A stretch of 64,000 nucleotides of DNA from Nocardiopsis mwathae (GTDB lineage Bacteria; Actinomycetota; Actinomycetes; Streptosporangiales; Streptosporangiaceae): contig NZ_JACHDS010000001.1 of assembly GCF_014201195.1 (NCBI RefSeq), forward strand, positions 1,240,001-1,304,000. The letters are read 5' to 3'. The notes beneath the pieces are model-generated. The model did not search any database, had not been told where the DNA came from, and was given only the letters and a program-made list of their open reading frames with translations. The position numbers and the translations under genes are program-made. Shown piece by piece: positions 18,301 through 25,809 of the stretch. Each line of letters begins with the position of its first letter. The first letter of the stretch is position 1.

Positions 18301-18368
18301 GGGTGCAGTGCGACCGCGCCGCCGAGCACAACGCCGCCCCTGAGGAGGGTGCGTCGCGACAGTGCCAT
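15366..18368 (-). CDS. Tat-exported WD40-like (PD40) beta-propeller amidohydrolase
   Basis: This 1000-residue protein starts with a twin-arginine signal (LSRRTLLRGGVVLGGAVAL). Residues about 40-560 contain repeated PD40 blades (ATWPSFFSDGRRVAFQS, DPSVSPDGRRLAHVS, KPSWSPDGRRVAMAV), forming a TolB-like propeller. Residues about 590-970 are a metal-dependent amidohydrolase, with the HxH metal pair in PGLIDVHNHWHF, a later SHYLYP histidine and VVAGTDAP for the catalytic aspartate. It would act outside the membrane. It begins only seven bases after the oxidase-methyltransferase gene, so it belongs to the operon. It may hydrolyse an amide of the exported product. The same architecture also occurs in peptidase-like proteins, so the substrate is open. 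Confidence 0.85.
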   Translation of the reverse strand: MALSRRTLLRGGVVLGGAVALHPCDPPLAWADGSGMVVRQATNIALSHHGGTGRIVFDAVNSLWLIPVAGGPARRLTDDVEDATWPSFFSDGRRVAFQSFRDGTYDICAVDLSSGEVERLTRGPQYDLDPSVSPDGRRLAHVSDTGGRSAIRMLDLRRGRAESVIGADDDRSYHAPTWHPGGDRIAYVAGESTIETLHLPSGRREVLHTAPEGQWFRGTSYGPGGELAYILADGPRATLHVDGEALTGQGEEPAPLPPSWMSRTELVYGADGEIRRRAVGGSRPRAIPFAVSLAPPGRPPRVRRPVSLPEESAVRGIAGPVLSPDGSCASFRALGALWLLRLGGKAEKIVDDGYFASDPAWFPDGRSIAYSSDREGVPNLWRHTLGGDEERLTDLPDGALVPSVCPKGERIAFQDESGATWVLDIATGRTRKIAAATDHPGKPSWSPDGRRVAMAVVSAASERDAAGHNHIMVVDTTTGDTTTQAVAPHRSIATRGDDGPVWSPDGKSLIVVIESLVHRVPVAADGTVTGAPVALSPLVADSVSVSAAGDVLFLSLGKLVLVGGREYVPPLTCKQPAPPPKQVIRAEALWDGRSDGYRRNVDITVDNGVITSVEDARPELTPAVEAGTVIPGLIDVHNHWHFRGRQWGSRQGPLWLAYGVTTSRSTGDPAYQMLETREAIHAGARVGPRFLGSGEPLDGTRCYYAFMRCVTSEKQLRREIERIIGLDYNVVKSYQRLPVKLERALVRRMRREGIPVVSHYLYPAMATGLNGMEHTGGGNRLGYSRTLSAGAGRTAEDTIRLLSGSHMWVSSTLLFAHEMFLETPDLVEDRRTKVLFPWWDYERLLQKVREAPDNEINKAWTEGDVDLLLRVHKAGGTVVAGTDAPLDDVGIGIHQNLRAMVKYGFSPREALQTATVNAARCLGAPDLGVVRPGARADLLVIDGDPLKDINDAARIERVLVDGKSYGIPELLAPFEDLHTPQGAALPALRSHGCCRSQKGN

Positions 18369-18375
18369 GGTGCCC

Positions 18376-20700
18376 TCAGGCTTCCGCGATCACGTAGCGG
18401 GGGAACCCGTCGTGGTCGGTGTGGCTGGTCAGCGATGTGAACCCGGCCGACCACAGGATGTCCATGACCTCGTCGGCGACCGCATCGTAGTGCTCGATCG
18501 CCAGCACGCCGCCCTTGCGCAGCAGCCGGATGGCGGTGTCGGCCACCGCGCGGGTGAGGTCCAGTCCGTCCCAGCCCGAGTAGATCGCCTCCCTGGGCTG
18601 GTGGACCGCCCACTCCGGCGGGATCTGCAGGCTGTGCGGAACGTAGGGCGGGTTGGCCGTGACGAGGTCGGCGCCGCCGTGCAGGTCGCCGAGCAGCGCC
18701 GGGTCGGACGCGTCGCCCTCCACGAACTCGACCTCGCCGGAGATGCGGGCGCCCAGCCGTTCGGCGTTGCGCTTGGCGCACTGGACGGCCGCGGCGGAGA
18801 GGTCGACGCCGGTGACGGTCGCCCCCTGCCGCAGGTGCGCGATGGCCAGGGCGATGGCGCCGGACCCGGTGCACAGGTCGACCACGCGCGGGCGCTCGGT
18901 GGAGCAGCGCGCCAGCACGTCGCGGACCATCGCCTCGGAGTGGACACGGGGGATGAAGACGCCCTCGCCGACCTCGAACTCCAGGTCGAACACCCGGGCG
19001 CGGCCGGTGAGGTACTCCAGCGGTACCCGGTCGGCGCGCCGGCGTACCAGGGACCGGAACGTCTCGGCCGCGTCGTCCGGCATGGCCGCGTTCAGATCGA
19101 GGTCCCCCACGTTCTGGCCGGTCGCGTGCGCGGCCAGGGCCAGCGCGTCGTCACGGGGCGTCCACACCAGGGCGGCGGTGAGGGTCTCCGCCGCCTCGTC
19201 GACCCGGTCGCCCAGCGTCGGGCCCGCGCTGGATCCCGGCGCCCCGAACCGCTCCCGGCAGTTGTCGTAGTAGGAGCGCATCCACTCGACCATGGTCGGG
19301 TGCAGCCGGGAGGAGGCGAGCAGCTCCGGGGGCGGGGTGAACTCGGTGTCGATCTCGTCGGCCCACTGCCGGTAGATGGGCTTGAGGTCGGCGGCCAGGT
19401 ACTCCTGCCAGTCGGTCGGGATGTTCCAGTGGTGCTCGTAGCCGGTCGCCAGCATGTGCTCGACCGTGGTCTCGATGACGTCCTCGCGGGACACGCCCGC
19501 CAGCGGCGCGCGCTCGGGCGCGAACGCGTCCAGGACCAGTTCGGGCTCCTCGCCCGACAGCCGCCGGGCGAACTCCCGCGCCAGCAGGGGCGAGAGGAAC
19601 AGGCCGTCGCGGTAGGTGCCGGTCATCATCCACAGGCCGTTCAGCGGCGTCTCGCCCAGCAGCGGGAAGCCGTCGAGCGACACCGGCCGGTTGCCCACGT
19701 TGATCTTGGCGATGTCGCTGGACCACAGGTTCCGGCGGATCTGGCGGTGCGCACAGCCGATCAGGAACTCCAGGTCGCGCAGGACGGGGTTGGCCAGCGG
19801 GCGCGGGTTGATGATGTTGGTCGCGCCGACGTACACGCGCGCCATACCGCGCGGCACGACGTGCAGACCGCAGGCGAACGCGCGGTTGGGGGTGCGGATC
19901 ACCGACTCGGGCTGGGTGCCGTCGTGGGTGCTCATCTCGACCGACACGCCGTACCCGGCGACGAGCCGGGGGATGTGGTCGCCGAGACCGGGTACCGAGT
20001 CCACGAGTTCCTGCGCGCCGACGCCCGCCGCCAGCACGACCTGCCCGGCGCCGAGTGTCGTACCGTCGTCCAGCACGACACCGCTCGCGCGGTCGCCGTC
20101 GGTGACGACCGCCGTCGCCTGGGCGTCGACGATGTGCACGCCGCGGTCGCGTGCGGTGCGCTCCAGCCGCCGCAGCAGCCGACCGGAGTCGACCGCGTGC
20201 TCGCCCGGGATGTGCAGGGCCTCCAGGGGCCGGGAGTTGGGGTCAGGGTCGAGCCAGGCGATGTCGCCGGGGTCGACCTTCTCGTAGGGCTCGTCGTGCT
20301 TGTCGAGCATGGCGCGGATCGCCGCGAAGTTGCGCGTGTCGATGTGGTCGGTGCCGACCGTGTTGAGCAGCACGGTCGTTCCGGAGGCGGTGAGGATGTC
20401 GCGCCCGTCCGAGACACCGCCGGAGATGGCCTCCAGCCATTCCGGCCAGATGTCCTTGGCCTTGAGGTCGAGGTCGAACTTGGCCTGGCCGTAGGCGTTG
20501 TCCAGCAGGGCCGTGGTGACCTCGCCGAAGCAGCCGAGCATGGCACCGGCGGCGGAGGACGCGGCGTAGGGGCGGTGGGCGCGGCCGACCAGCGCGACCG
20601 ACGCGTGGCGGCCGGCCAGCTCGACGGCGAGCGACGAGCCGAGGGCGCCGTTGCCCACGACGATCACGTCAAAGCCCGACAAGGGTGCTGGGGAGTTCAT
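18376..20700 (-). CDS. Fused FAD-dependent amine oxidase and PrmC-like methyltransferase
   Basis: This 774-residue protein joins two enzymes. Residues 10-395 are a DAO/ThiO-type flavoprotein: VIVVGNGALGSSLAVELAG binds FAD and GLWMMTGTYRDGLFLSPLLA is the C-terminal FAD contact. Residues 395-490 are a helical linker I do not recognise. Residues 500-774 resemble PrmC/HemK glutamine N-methyltransferases: RVPLEYLTGRARVFDLEF, SAM motif VVDLCTGSGAIAL and the amide-binding NPPYVP. No frameshift separates the halves. AGGAG lies eight bases before the ATG. In the pap operon it would oxidise an amine and methylate a nitrogen of the intermediate. I know of no characterised enzyme with this fusion. Confidence 0.88.
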   Translation of the reverse strand: MNSPAPLSGFDVIVVGNGALGSSLAVELAGRHASVALVGRAHRPYAASSAAGAMLGCFGEVTTALLDNAYGQAKFDLDLKAKDIWPEWLEAISGGVSDGRDILTASGTTVLLNTVGTDHIDTRNFAAIRAMLDKHDEPYEKVDPGDIAWLDPDPNSRPLEALHIPGEHAVDSGRLLRRLERTARDRGVHIVDAQATAVVTDGDRASGVVLDDGTTLGAGQVVLAAGVGAQELVDSVPGLGDHIPRLVAGYGVSVEMSTHDGTQPESVIRTPNRAFACGLHVVPRGMARVYVGATNIINPRPLANPVLRDLEFLIGCAHRQIRRNLWSSDIAKINVGNRPVSLDGFPLLGETPLNGLWMMTGTYRDGLFLSPLLAREFARRLSGEEPELVLDAFAPERAPLAGVSREDVIETTVEHMLATGYEHHWNIPTDWQEYLAADLKPIYRQWADEIDTEFTPPPELLASSRLHPTMVEWMRSYYDNCRERFGAPGSSAGPTLGDRVDEAAETLTAALVWTPRDDALALAAHATGQNVGDLDLNAAMPDDAAETFRSLVRRRADRVPLEYLTGRARVFDLEFEVGEGVFIPRVHSEAMVRDVLARCSTERPRVVDLCTGSGAIALAIAHLRQGATVTGVDLSAAAVQCAKRNAERLGARISGEVEFVEGDASDPALLGDLHGGADLVTANPPYVPHSLQIPPEWAVHQPREAIYSGWDGLDLTRAVADTAIRLLRKGGVLAIEHYDAVADEVMDILWSAGFTSLTSHTDHDGFPRYVIAEA

Positions 20701-20719
20701 GGGGGGCTCCTGATCTCGG

Positions 20720-21946
20720 TCAGACGGTGGTGAGGTGGCGGGCGATCGACTCGATCTGCTCGGGGGTGTGCTTCGCGGAGATCGCGAACCGCAGCAGACC
20801 GGTGCCCTTGGCGACGACGGGGTAGAAGACCGGAAAGCACAGGACGCCGACCTCGCGCAGGCGCACGGCGCTGGCGAACGCGGCTTCCTCGCTGGGCATC
20901 GGCAGTCCGCGGATCGGGGACCGCACGCCGGCGTTGACCAGCTCCCGGCGGTGGGCGTGGTCGAAGAGCTCGACGTTGGCCCACAGCGCCTCCTGCAGCG
21001 TGGCCACGGTCCCGTCCAGGTGCATGCGCGCCGACTCGGCGTTGGCGACCACGTGGGTGATCATGTTCGAGTGGCCGAACACCATGGGGTTGGCCTCGCG
21101 CCGCAGGATGGTCGCGTCCTCGGGGGAGTGGGTGAGGATGAAACCGCCGGAGCCGCCGAACGCCTTCGACAGCGAACCGACCAGCAGGACTTCGGGGGGG
21201 ACCCGGCCGCCCAGCGCCTCGAACGCGTATCCGGCGCCGTGCCTCCCGCTGATCGAGATGCCGTGGGCGTCGTCGATGTAGAGGTAGCCGCGGTGCTCGG
21301 CGACGGAGTCCCGCAGTCCGCCGACGTCGATCAGCCCGCCCATGGAGCCGATCCCGTCGGCGAGCACGATGGGTGTGCGGCGCTCCGCGGCGGCCCGGTT
21401 CAGCGCTTCGGTGAGCGTTTCGGGCTCCTCGCTGCGGAACCGCGCCACCGGGCCGACCTGTTCGAGGACGCCCCGGATCGCCTGCATGGACGCGTGCGCG
21501 GTCCGGTCGACGATGAACAGCGGGCCGTCGGCGGACACCGGGTAGCCCGGGAGGATGCCCGCACCGAGGAGCGGCAGCACGCCCAGGTGCGCGCTGCTGA
21601 CCGAGTTGAACACCACGCCGGTCATCCCCGGGTAGATCTCGCCGAGCAGCTCTTCCAGTTCGTCGGTCTCGGTCGGCTGCATGCTGTTGCGGGAGGAGGA
21701 GAAGTGCGTCCCGTACTTGTCGAGTGCGGTCCGCACCGCCTGCACCAGCCGCGGGTGATCCTCCAACCCCAGGTAGGAGCAGGAGACGAACTCGACGCAT
21801 TCGCTGCCGTCGGACAGGCGCACCGTCTTGCCGGACCGTTGCGTGATGGTATGCCCGGTCAGGCCGGCCGTCACGGCCCTGTCGTACATGTCCGTGGTCG
21901 CAGCCGATCTGCGTGCGATTCTGCTGGTCGGCAGCACATTGTTCAT
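20720..21946 (-). CDS. Alpha-oxoamine synthase family PLP enzyme (KBL/BioF/ALAS-like)
   Basis: This 408-residue fold-type I PLP enzyme resembles the enzymes that condense an amino acid with an acyl-CoA, losing CO2 and leaving an alpha-amino ketone. Seen are CVEFVSCSYLGLEDHPRL, the HFSSSRNS loop, the PLP aspartate in YLYIDDAHGISISG, and the Schiff-base lysine in VGSLSKAFGGSGGF. The ATG at 21946 lies five bases after the stop of the dehydrogenase gene. In this operon a likely reaction is 4-aminophenylalanine plus an acyl-CoA, but the substrates are inferred. BioF-type biotin synthesis is less likely, as no other bio gene is present. Confidence 0.87.
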   Translation of the reverse strand: MNNVLPTSRIARRSAATTDMYDRAVTAGLTGHTITQRSGKTVRLSDGSECVEFVSCSYLGLEDHPRLVQAVRTALDKYGTHFSSSRNSMQPTETDELEELLGEIYPGMTGVVFNSVSSAHLGVLPLLGAGILPGYPVSADGPLFIVDRTAHASMQAIRGVLEQVGPVARFRSEEPETLTEALNRAAAERRTPIVLADGIGSMGGLIDVGGLRDSVAEHRGYLYIDDAHGISISGRHGAGYAFEALGGRVPPEVLLVGSLSKAFGGSGGFILTHSPEDATILRREANPMVFGHSNMITHVVANAESARMHLDGTVATLQEALWANVELFDHAHRRELVNAGVRSPIRGLPMPSEEAAFASAVRLREVGVLCFPVFYPVVAKGTGLLRFAISAKHTPEQIESIARHLTTV

Positions 21947-21951
21947 GCCGG

Positions 21952-22911
21952 TCACGTGGCTCCTCGGTTCGGTGCGGGGGTGGACGGTCGGGGGGTCGCG
22001 GCGCGCCGGGACACCAGGGCGCCGAGGATGTGCGCGGCGTCGTCGGCGAACCCGTCGAGCTCGTCGCCGAACCACGCGCGCAGGCGGGCGAACTCGTCGC
22101 CGAAGCCCGCGTCGTCGCCCGCCCCGACCTGGTGGTCGAGGTCCTCGATGCCGGTGAGCAGCGCCCGGCGGGCCGTGTCGCCGGGTTCGCCCGAGCTCTG
22201 GATGTCCCAGTAGGTCTCGGATTCGGCCGTGAGCACGCGGGCGGCCACGGCCAGCAGCGCCCGGGTCGGCGGCGGCGCGCAGGCGATCACGTCGGCCGGG
22301 GGGAGCCCCAGGCGGGGCAGCGCGCGGGCGAAGCCGAGGACGGCGGCGTGCGTGACGGCCTGGACGGACGTGACGAACCGGTCGTGGTCGGCGGGGTCCA
22401 GCAGGTGCACCCGGGCGCCGGTCGTCCGGATCAGGTCGAGCAGCTGGGCGGTGACTTCACCGCCGCGGTCCACCGAGGCGGTCACGGTGTTGCCCGCCCA
22501 GCCGAGGGACGGGTGGAACAGCGGGTTGAGGCTCACGAGCGGCCGCGGGGCCAGACGTTCGCTGGCCGCCTGGCGGAACCGATGCTTGTGGGAGAGCGTC
22601 TCGACGACGGGGGTCGCCGCGCCGACGCAGGCGTCGAGTGTGTCGACGGCCGCCAACGCGGCCCGCTCCGGCACCGCGACGATGACCATGTCGGCGTCGG
22701 CCAGGCATGTGCGCAGCTCGGCGGTGGGCGCGCCGATGTCGGCGCGGATGGCACCGGTCGCGTGGGGTGCGCCGTGCTCCGCGGAGACGTTCGGGTCGAC
22801 CGCGGTGATCTGCCATCCCGCGTCGGCGAGCAGGCCGCCGAACAGCCGGCCCACGTTTCCGTAGCCGACCACGGCCGCCCGGCCGGGCGCGTGTCGGCGC
22901 CGCCGGGACAT
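21952..22911 (-). CDS. papC: 4-Amino-4-deoxyprephenate dehydrogenase-like protein (PapC type)
   Basis: This 319-residue TyrA-family protein has an N-terminal Rossmann domain (AAVVGYGNVGRLFGGLLADAGW) and a helical C-terminal domain with the SLNPLFHPSLGWAG segment. TyrA enzymes oxidatively decarboxylate prephenate. With PapA and PapB homologues beside it, this one should oxidise 4-amino-4-deoxyprephenate to 4-aminophenylpyruvate with NAD. The start at 22911 overlaps the stop of the papA-like gene by one base (TGATG). The C-terminal tail after about residue 300 is rich in Pro, Thr and Arg. There is no ACT domain, as expected for a secondary-pathway enzyme that needs no tyrosine feedback. Confidence 0.85.
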   Translation of the reverse strand: MSRRRRHAPGRAAVVGYGNVGRLFGGLLADAGWQITAVDPNVSAEHGAPHATGAIRADIGAPTAELRTCLADADMVIVAVPERAALAAVDTLDACVGAATPVVETLSHKHRFRQAASERLAPRPLVSLNPLFHPSLGWAGNTVTASVDRGGEVTAQLLDLIRTTGARVHLLDPADHDRFVTSVQAVTHAAVLGFARALPRLGLPPADVIACAPPPTRALLAVAARVLTAESETYWDIQSSGEPGDTARRALLTGIEDLDHQVGAGDDAGFGDEFARLRAWFGDELDGFADDAAHILGALVSRRAATPRPSTPAPNRGAT

Positions 22912-24986
22912 CAGTCCTCCTCGACGGATGCGTTGAGGGCCGACACCATGGCCCGGGACTTCACGAGCGTCTCCGCGAACTCCTCCTCCGGGTCCGACAG
23001 CGCGACGATCGCGCCGCCCACGCCGAAGGTGCAGGAGCGCTCGCCGTTGACCACGGTTCGGATCACGATGCTCAGGTCGGCCGCGCCGGACAGGGAGAGC
23101 CAGCCGATGGCGCCGGAGTAGTAGCCGCGCGCCCGCCGCTCCAGGTCGTCGATGATCTCCATGGTGCGGATCTTGGGCGCACCGGTCATCGACCCCCCGG
23201 GGAAGGCCGAGCGAATGCAGTCGACGGCGGTGAGGCCGGGGGCGAGGCGGCCCTCGATCGTGCTGACGAGCTGGTGCACGTGCGAGTACGTCTCGACGTC
23301 GAACAGCTTGGGCACGTTCACGGTCCCGACCGCACACACCCGGTTGAGGTCGTTGCGGAGCAGGTCGACGATCATGAGGTTCTCGGCCCGGTCCTTGGGG
23401 TTGGCGGCCAGCTCGCGCACGAGTGCGGCGTCGGCCTCCGGTGTGTCACCTCGGGGCCGGGTCCCCTTGATCGGCTTGGCCTGGATCCGGCCGTCCCTGC
23501 GGACCTCCAGGAAGCGCTCCGGGGAGGCGCTGAGGACCGTTGTCGACCCCGCCCGCAGGTAGGCGCCGAACGGGACGGGGCTCGTCGAGCGCAGCCGCAG
23601 GTAGGCGTCGAGCGGCGCGTCGAGGGAGGCGGCCTCGGCGGTGTTGGTCAGGCAGATCTCGTAGGACTCGCCGTCGGTGATCGCTTCCAGGCACGAGGCG
23701 ATGCTGTCGAGATAGTCCGCGCGCGGCTGGTCGAACCGGAACCGCGGCGGCTCGGCGGACACCGGCCCGCGCGCCTCCGCGGGCACCGCCTCGGTCGCGG
23801 ACTCCCGGGCGGCGGCGTGCCGCTGGACCACCCGGACCGTGCGGTCCAGCCACTCCGCGCCGGTGCGGACGGTGTCGGGCGCTTGTGTATCGGTCAGCAC
23901 CAGCAGGTAGGCGCACCGCTCGTGGTGGTCGACCGCGATGGCCCGGTCGGCGAAGAGCAGCCGCCCGTCGGGGAGCGGGGAGACATGCCGGGCCCGCCCC
24001 CCGGTCTCGGCCTTCAGCTCGTAGCCGAGGGCGCCGACGTACCCGAGGTTGAAGTCGAACGGCAGCTCGGGGGGATGCTGGACGCGGCGGAGTGCCAGTT
24101 GCTCGTTGAGGTAGTCGAAGAACCCGGCCTCGACGCGCGTGGTCCTCTCGCCGCGCGTGATGCTCCAGGCCTGATCGGTGACCGAGTAGGCGAGGCTTTC
24201 GGCCAGTGGCCCCGAGTCGTCTCCCATGAAGCTGAACCGGCTGAAGGCGGTGTCGGTCCGGGAGCTGTCCAGCCAGAAGGCGTGCTCCGCATCGGCGTGG
24301 AGGTCGGCGAAGAGCGACGCGGTGTCGGGGTAGGCGTCGATCCGCCGGCAGTCGATCCGGTACCGGGGGCGAGCGCGGTCGGGGGCCGGCGCCGCCGTTC
24401 GGGGGGATCCTTGGGCCTCCACAAGGGCGCGGAAGTTGTCGAGCAGTTCGGTGCCGTTCTCCGTCAGGATCGACTCGGGGTGGAACTGGACGCCCCACTG
24501 CGGCGCACGCAGGCTGCGGACCGCCATCACCACGCCGTCCGCGGTCCACGCCAGCGGCTCCAGGTCGGTGGGCAGGTCGGTGACCGCCAGGGAGTGGTAG
24601 CGCACGGTCTTGAAGGGGGAGGGCAGTCCGCGGAACAGGTCGCGTCCGGCATGGTGCACGTCGCACACACGCCCGTGCATGGGCTCGGGAGCGTGACCCA
24701 CGCGCCCGCCGTGCATGTGGCCGATCCCCTGGTGGCCCAGGCAGATGCCGAGCACGGGAACGGCGGTCTGCTTCAGCGCCAGCGCCGACACACCCAGGTC
24801 GCGCTCCCGCTGGGGGCGGCCGGGGCCGGGGGAGACGACGACGCAGTCGTAGGCGTCGAGGTCGATGTCGGACCAGGGGGTGTCGTTCGTGACCACGTGC
24901 GGGGCCCGCCCGTTCACCCGATGGATGAGGTCACTGAGGTTGTAGGTGAAGGAATCGAAGTTGTCGATGAGCAGCGTTCGCAGCAT
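22911..24986 (-). CDS. papA: 4-Amino-4-deoxychorismate synthase, fused PabA-PabB (PapA type)
   Basis: This 691-residue enzyme converts chorismate and glutamine to 4-amino-4-deoxychorismate. The first 200 residues are a glutamine amidotransferase: LLIDNFDSFTYN, the nucleophile cysteine in GICLGHQGIG and the HxE pair in VQFHPES. The rest is the PabB domain with PIKGTRPRG, whose lysine is typical of ADC synthases rather than anthranilate synthases, and FPGGSMTGAPKIRTMEI. The ATG at 24986 fits the usual N terminus and has GGAG upstream. In-frame starts 15 and 36 bases earlier (25001, 25022) are less likely. Such fusions occur in chloramphenicol, pristinamycin and candicidin clusters. No PabC lyase gene is nearby, so the product should go to the mutase. 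Confidence 0.93.
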   Translation of the reverse strand: MLRTLLIDNFDSFTYNLSDLIHRVNGRAPHVVTNDTPWSDIDLDAYDCVVVSPGPGRPQRERDLGVSALALKQTAVPVLGICLGHQGIGHMHGGRVGHAPEPMHGRVCDVHHAGRDLFRGLPSPFKTVRYHSLAVTDLPTDLEPLAWTADGVVMAVRSLRAPQWGVQFHPESILTENGTELLDNFRALVEAQGSPRTAAPAPDRARPRYRIDCRRIDAYPDTASLFADLHADAEHAFWLDSSRTDTAFSRFSFMGDDSGPLAESLAYSVTDQAWSITRGERTTRVEAGFFDYLNEQLALRRVQHPPELPFDFNLGYVGALGYELKAETGGRARHVSPLPDGRLLFADRAIAVDHHERCAYLLVLTDTQAPDTVRTGAEWLDRTVRVVQRHAAARESATEAVPAEARGPVSAEPPRFRFDQPRADYLDSIASCLEAITDGESYEICLTNTAEAASLDAPLDAYLRLRSTSPVPFGAYLRAGSTTVLSASPERFLEVRRDGRIQAKPIKGTRPRGDTPEADAALVRELAANPKDRAENLMIVDLLRNDLNRVCAVGTVNVPKLFDVETYSHVHQLVSTIEGRLAPGLTAVDCIRSAFPGGSMTGAPKIRTMEIIDDLERRARGYYSGAIGWLSLSGAADLSIVIRTVVNGERSCTFGVGGAIVALSDPEEEFAETLVKSRAMVSALNASVEED

Positions 24987-25034
24987 GGGAATGCTCCACA
25001 TTTCTGGGGCGGGGGCGACCACGCAGCGGTGTGG

Positions 25035-25343
25035 TCACCGCGCCGAAGTGTTTCCCATCACAAGGTCTTCCACCCGGCAGGTTTCGCCGATGATGAGGTC
25101 GTAGAGTCGGCGGAGGAAATCCGGGTCGACGCCGTTCTCATCACCGTACTTCGCTGCTCGTTCCTGGACGACCCCGATTCGGTGGGGCTGCATCATAGGA
25201 ATGTCGTGGTCCTGCTTGTGACGGGCGATTCTGACGCAGCACTCGATGCGCTCTCGGATGATTTCTAGAAGGCGCTCGTCGATCCCGTCGAGTTCCGATC
25301 GGAGTTCCGATAGCTGGTCTTTTCCTTCATGGGATGCCGACAT
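25035..25343 (-). CDS. papB: 4-Amino-4-deoxychorismate mutase (PapB type, AroQ fold)
   Basis: This 102-residue all-helical AroQ mutase rearranges 4-amino-4-deoxychorismate to 4-amino-4-deoxyprephenate. It has the family pattern LRSELDGIDERLLEIIRERI, then ARHKQDHDIPMMQP, where the short PMMQP stretch is typical of PapB and CmlD proteins, and a third helix ending LIIGETCRVEDL. ATG at 25343 gives the normal length, with AAGGCGGG upstream. It is the first gene of the operon, 48 bases before papA. A primary chorismate mutase is less likely because of the neighbours. Confidence 0.88.
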   Translation of the reverse strand: MSASHEGKDQLSELRSELDGIDERLLEIIRERIECCVRIARHKQDHDIPMMQPHRIGVVQERAAKYGDENGVDPDFLRRLYDLIIGETCRVEDLVMGNTSAR

Positions 25344-25809
25344 GGATACCCGCCTTACTTCGACTCTTTGCCCGAACGTCGTGCTGGATTCAATCACATT
25401 CTCCAGGCGGTCTCCAGTGCATGACAGGTTCCTGCCAGATGACAATGGACAAGGGGTGCCCGCGTGATCACCAAGGGTGAATTCTGCGAGCTGGGCGGGC
25501 ATTTTCAGAAGACGCGGTCGGCTTCGGGGTGCAGTGGCGCCGTGCTATCGTCCGCTGCGGCAGGAAATATTTACCGCCCTGTCGGCGGACGCATTCACCT
25601 ACGATCGTCCACGACGCCGGGAAGTCCGCGGCGCGGGCCCATCCGACCCAATGGTCGGCCGGACCGTCCGCTGAGAATTCACCCAGGATCTCCCCAGCGA
25701 ATGCCGGGGATCGCCCGGCGGGGTGCGTCCGATGCCTCGCGGGGGCTGCGGGCCCGATGGACGACCGACGATTCGCCCCACCCGATTCGAACATCGCAGG
25801 CGGTGTGCA
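25344..25809. promoter_or_regulatory. Divergent control region between the pap operon and the DAHP synthase gene
   Basis: This 466-base non-coding stretch separates the leftward operon from the rightward DAHP synthase gene, so it should contain both promoters. It holds the near-palindrome at 25423-25438 and, at 25559-25566, a further ggcaggaa that leads into an AT-rich near-palindrome ggaaatatttacc (25563-25575). No convincing gene lies inside. Its AT-rich patches contrast with the flanking genes. Confidence 0.55.
25423..25438 (-). promoter_or_regulatory. Candidate operator upstream of the pap operon
   Basis: On the minus strand the site reads ctggcaggaacctgtc, a near-palindrome with tggcagg/cctgtca arms around aa. 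It lies 80 bases before the papB start. A 14-of-16 match, ctggcaggaaactgcc, occurs at 28770-28785 upstream of the AraC-family gene. The regulator that binds it is unknown. Confidence 0.45.

Noticed and set aside
20720-21946. BioF (biotin synthesis) as the identity of the oxoamine synthase
   Set aside because: The fold fits, but no other biotin gene is present and the gene is embedded between pap genes, so a pathway-specific condensation is more likely.
22911-24986. Anthranilate synthase (TrpE/TrpG fusion) as the identity of the PapA-like protein
   Set aside because: The PIKGTRPRG motif with lysine is typical of aminodeoxychorismate synthases, and mutase and dehydrogenase partners are adjacent.
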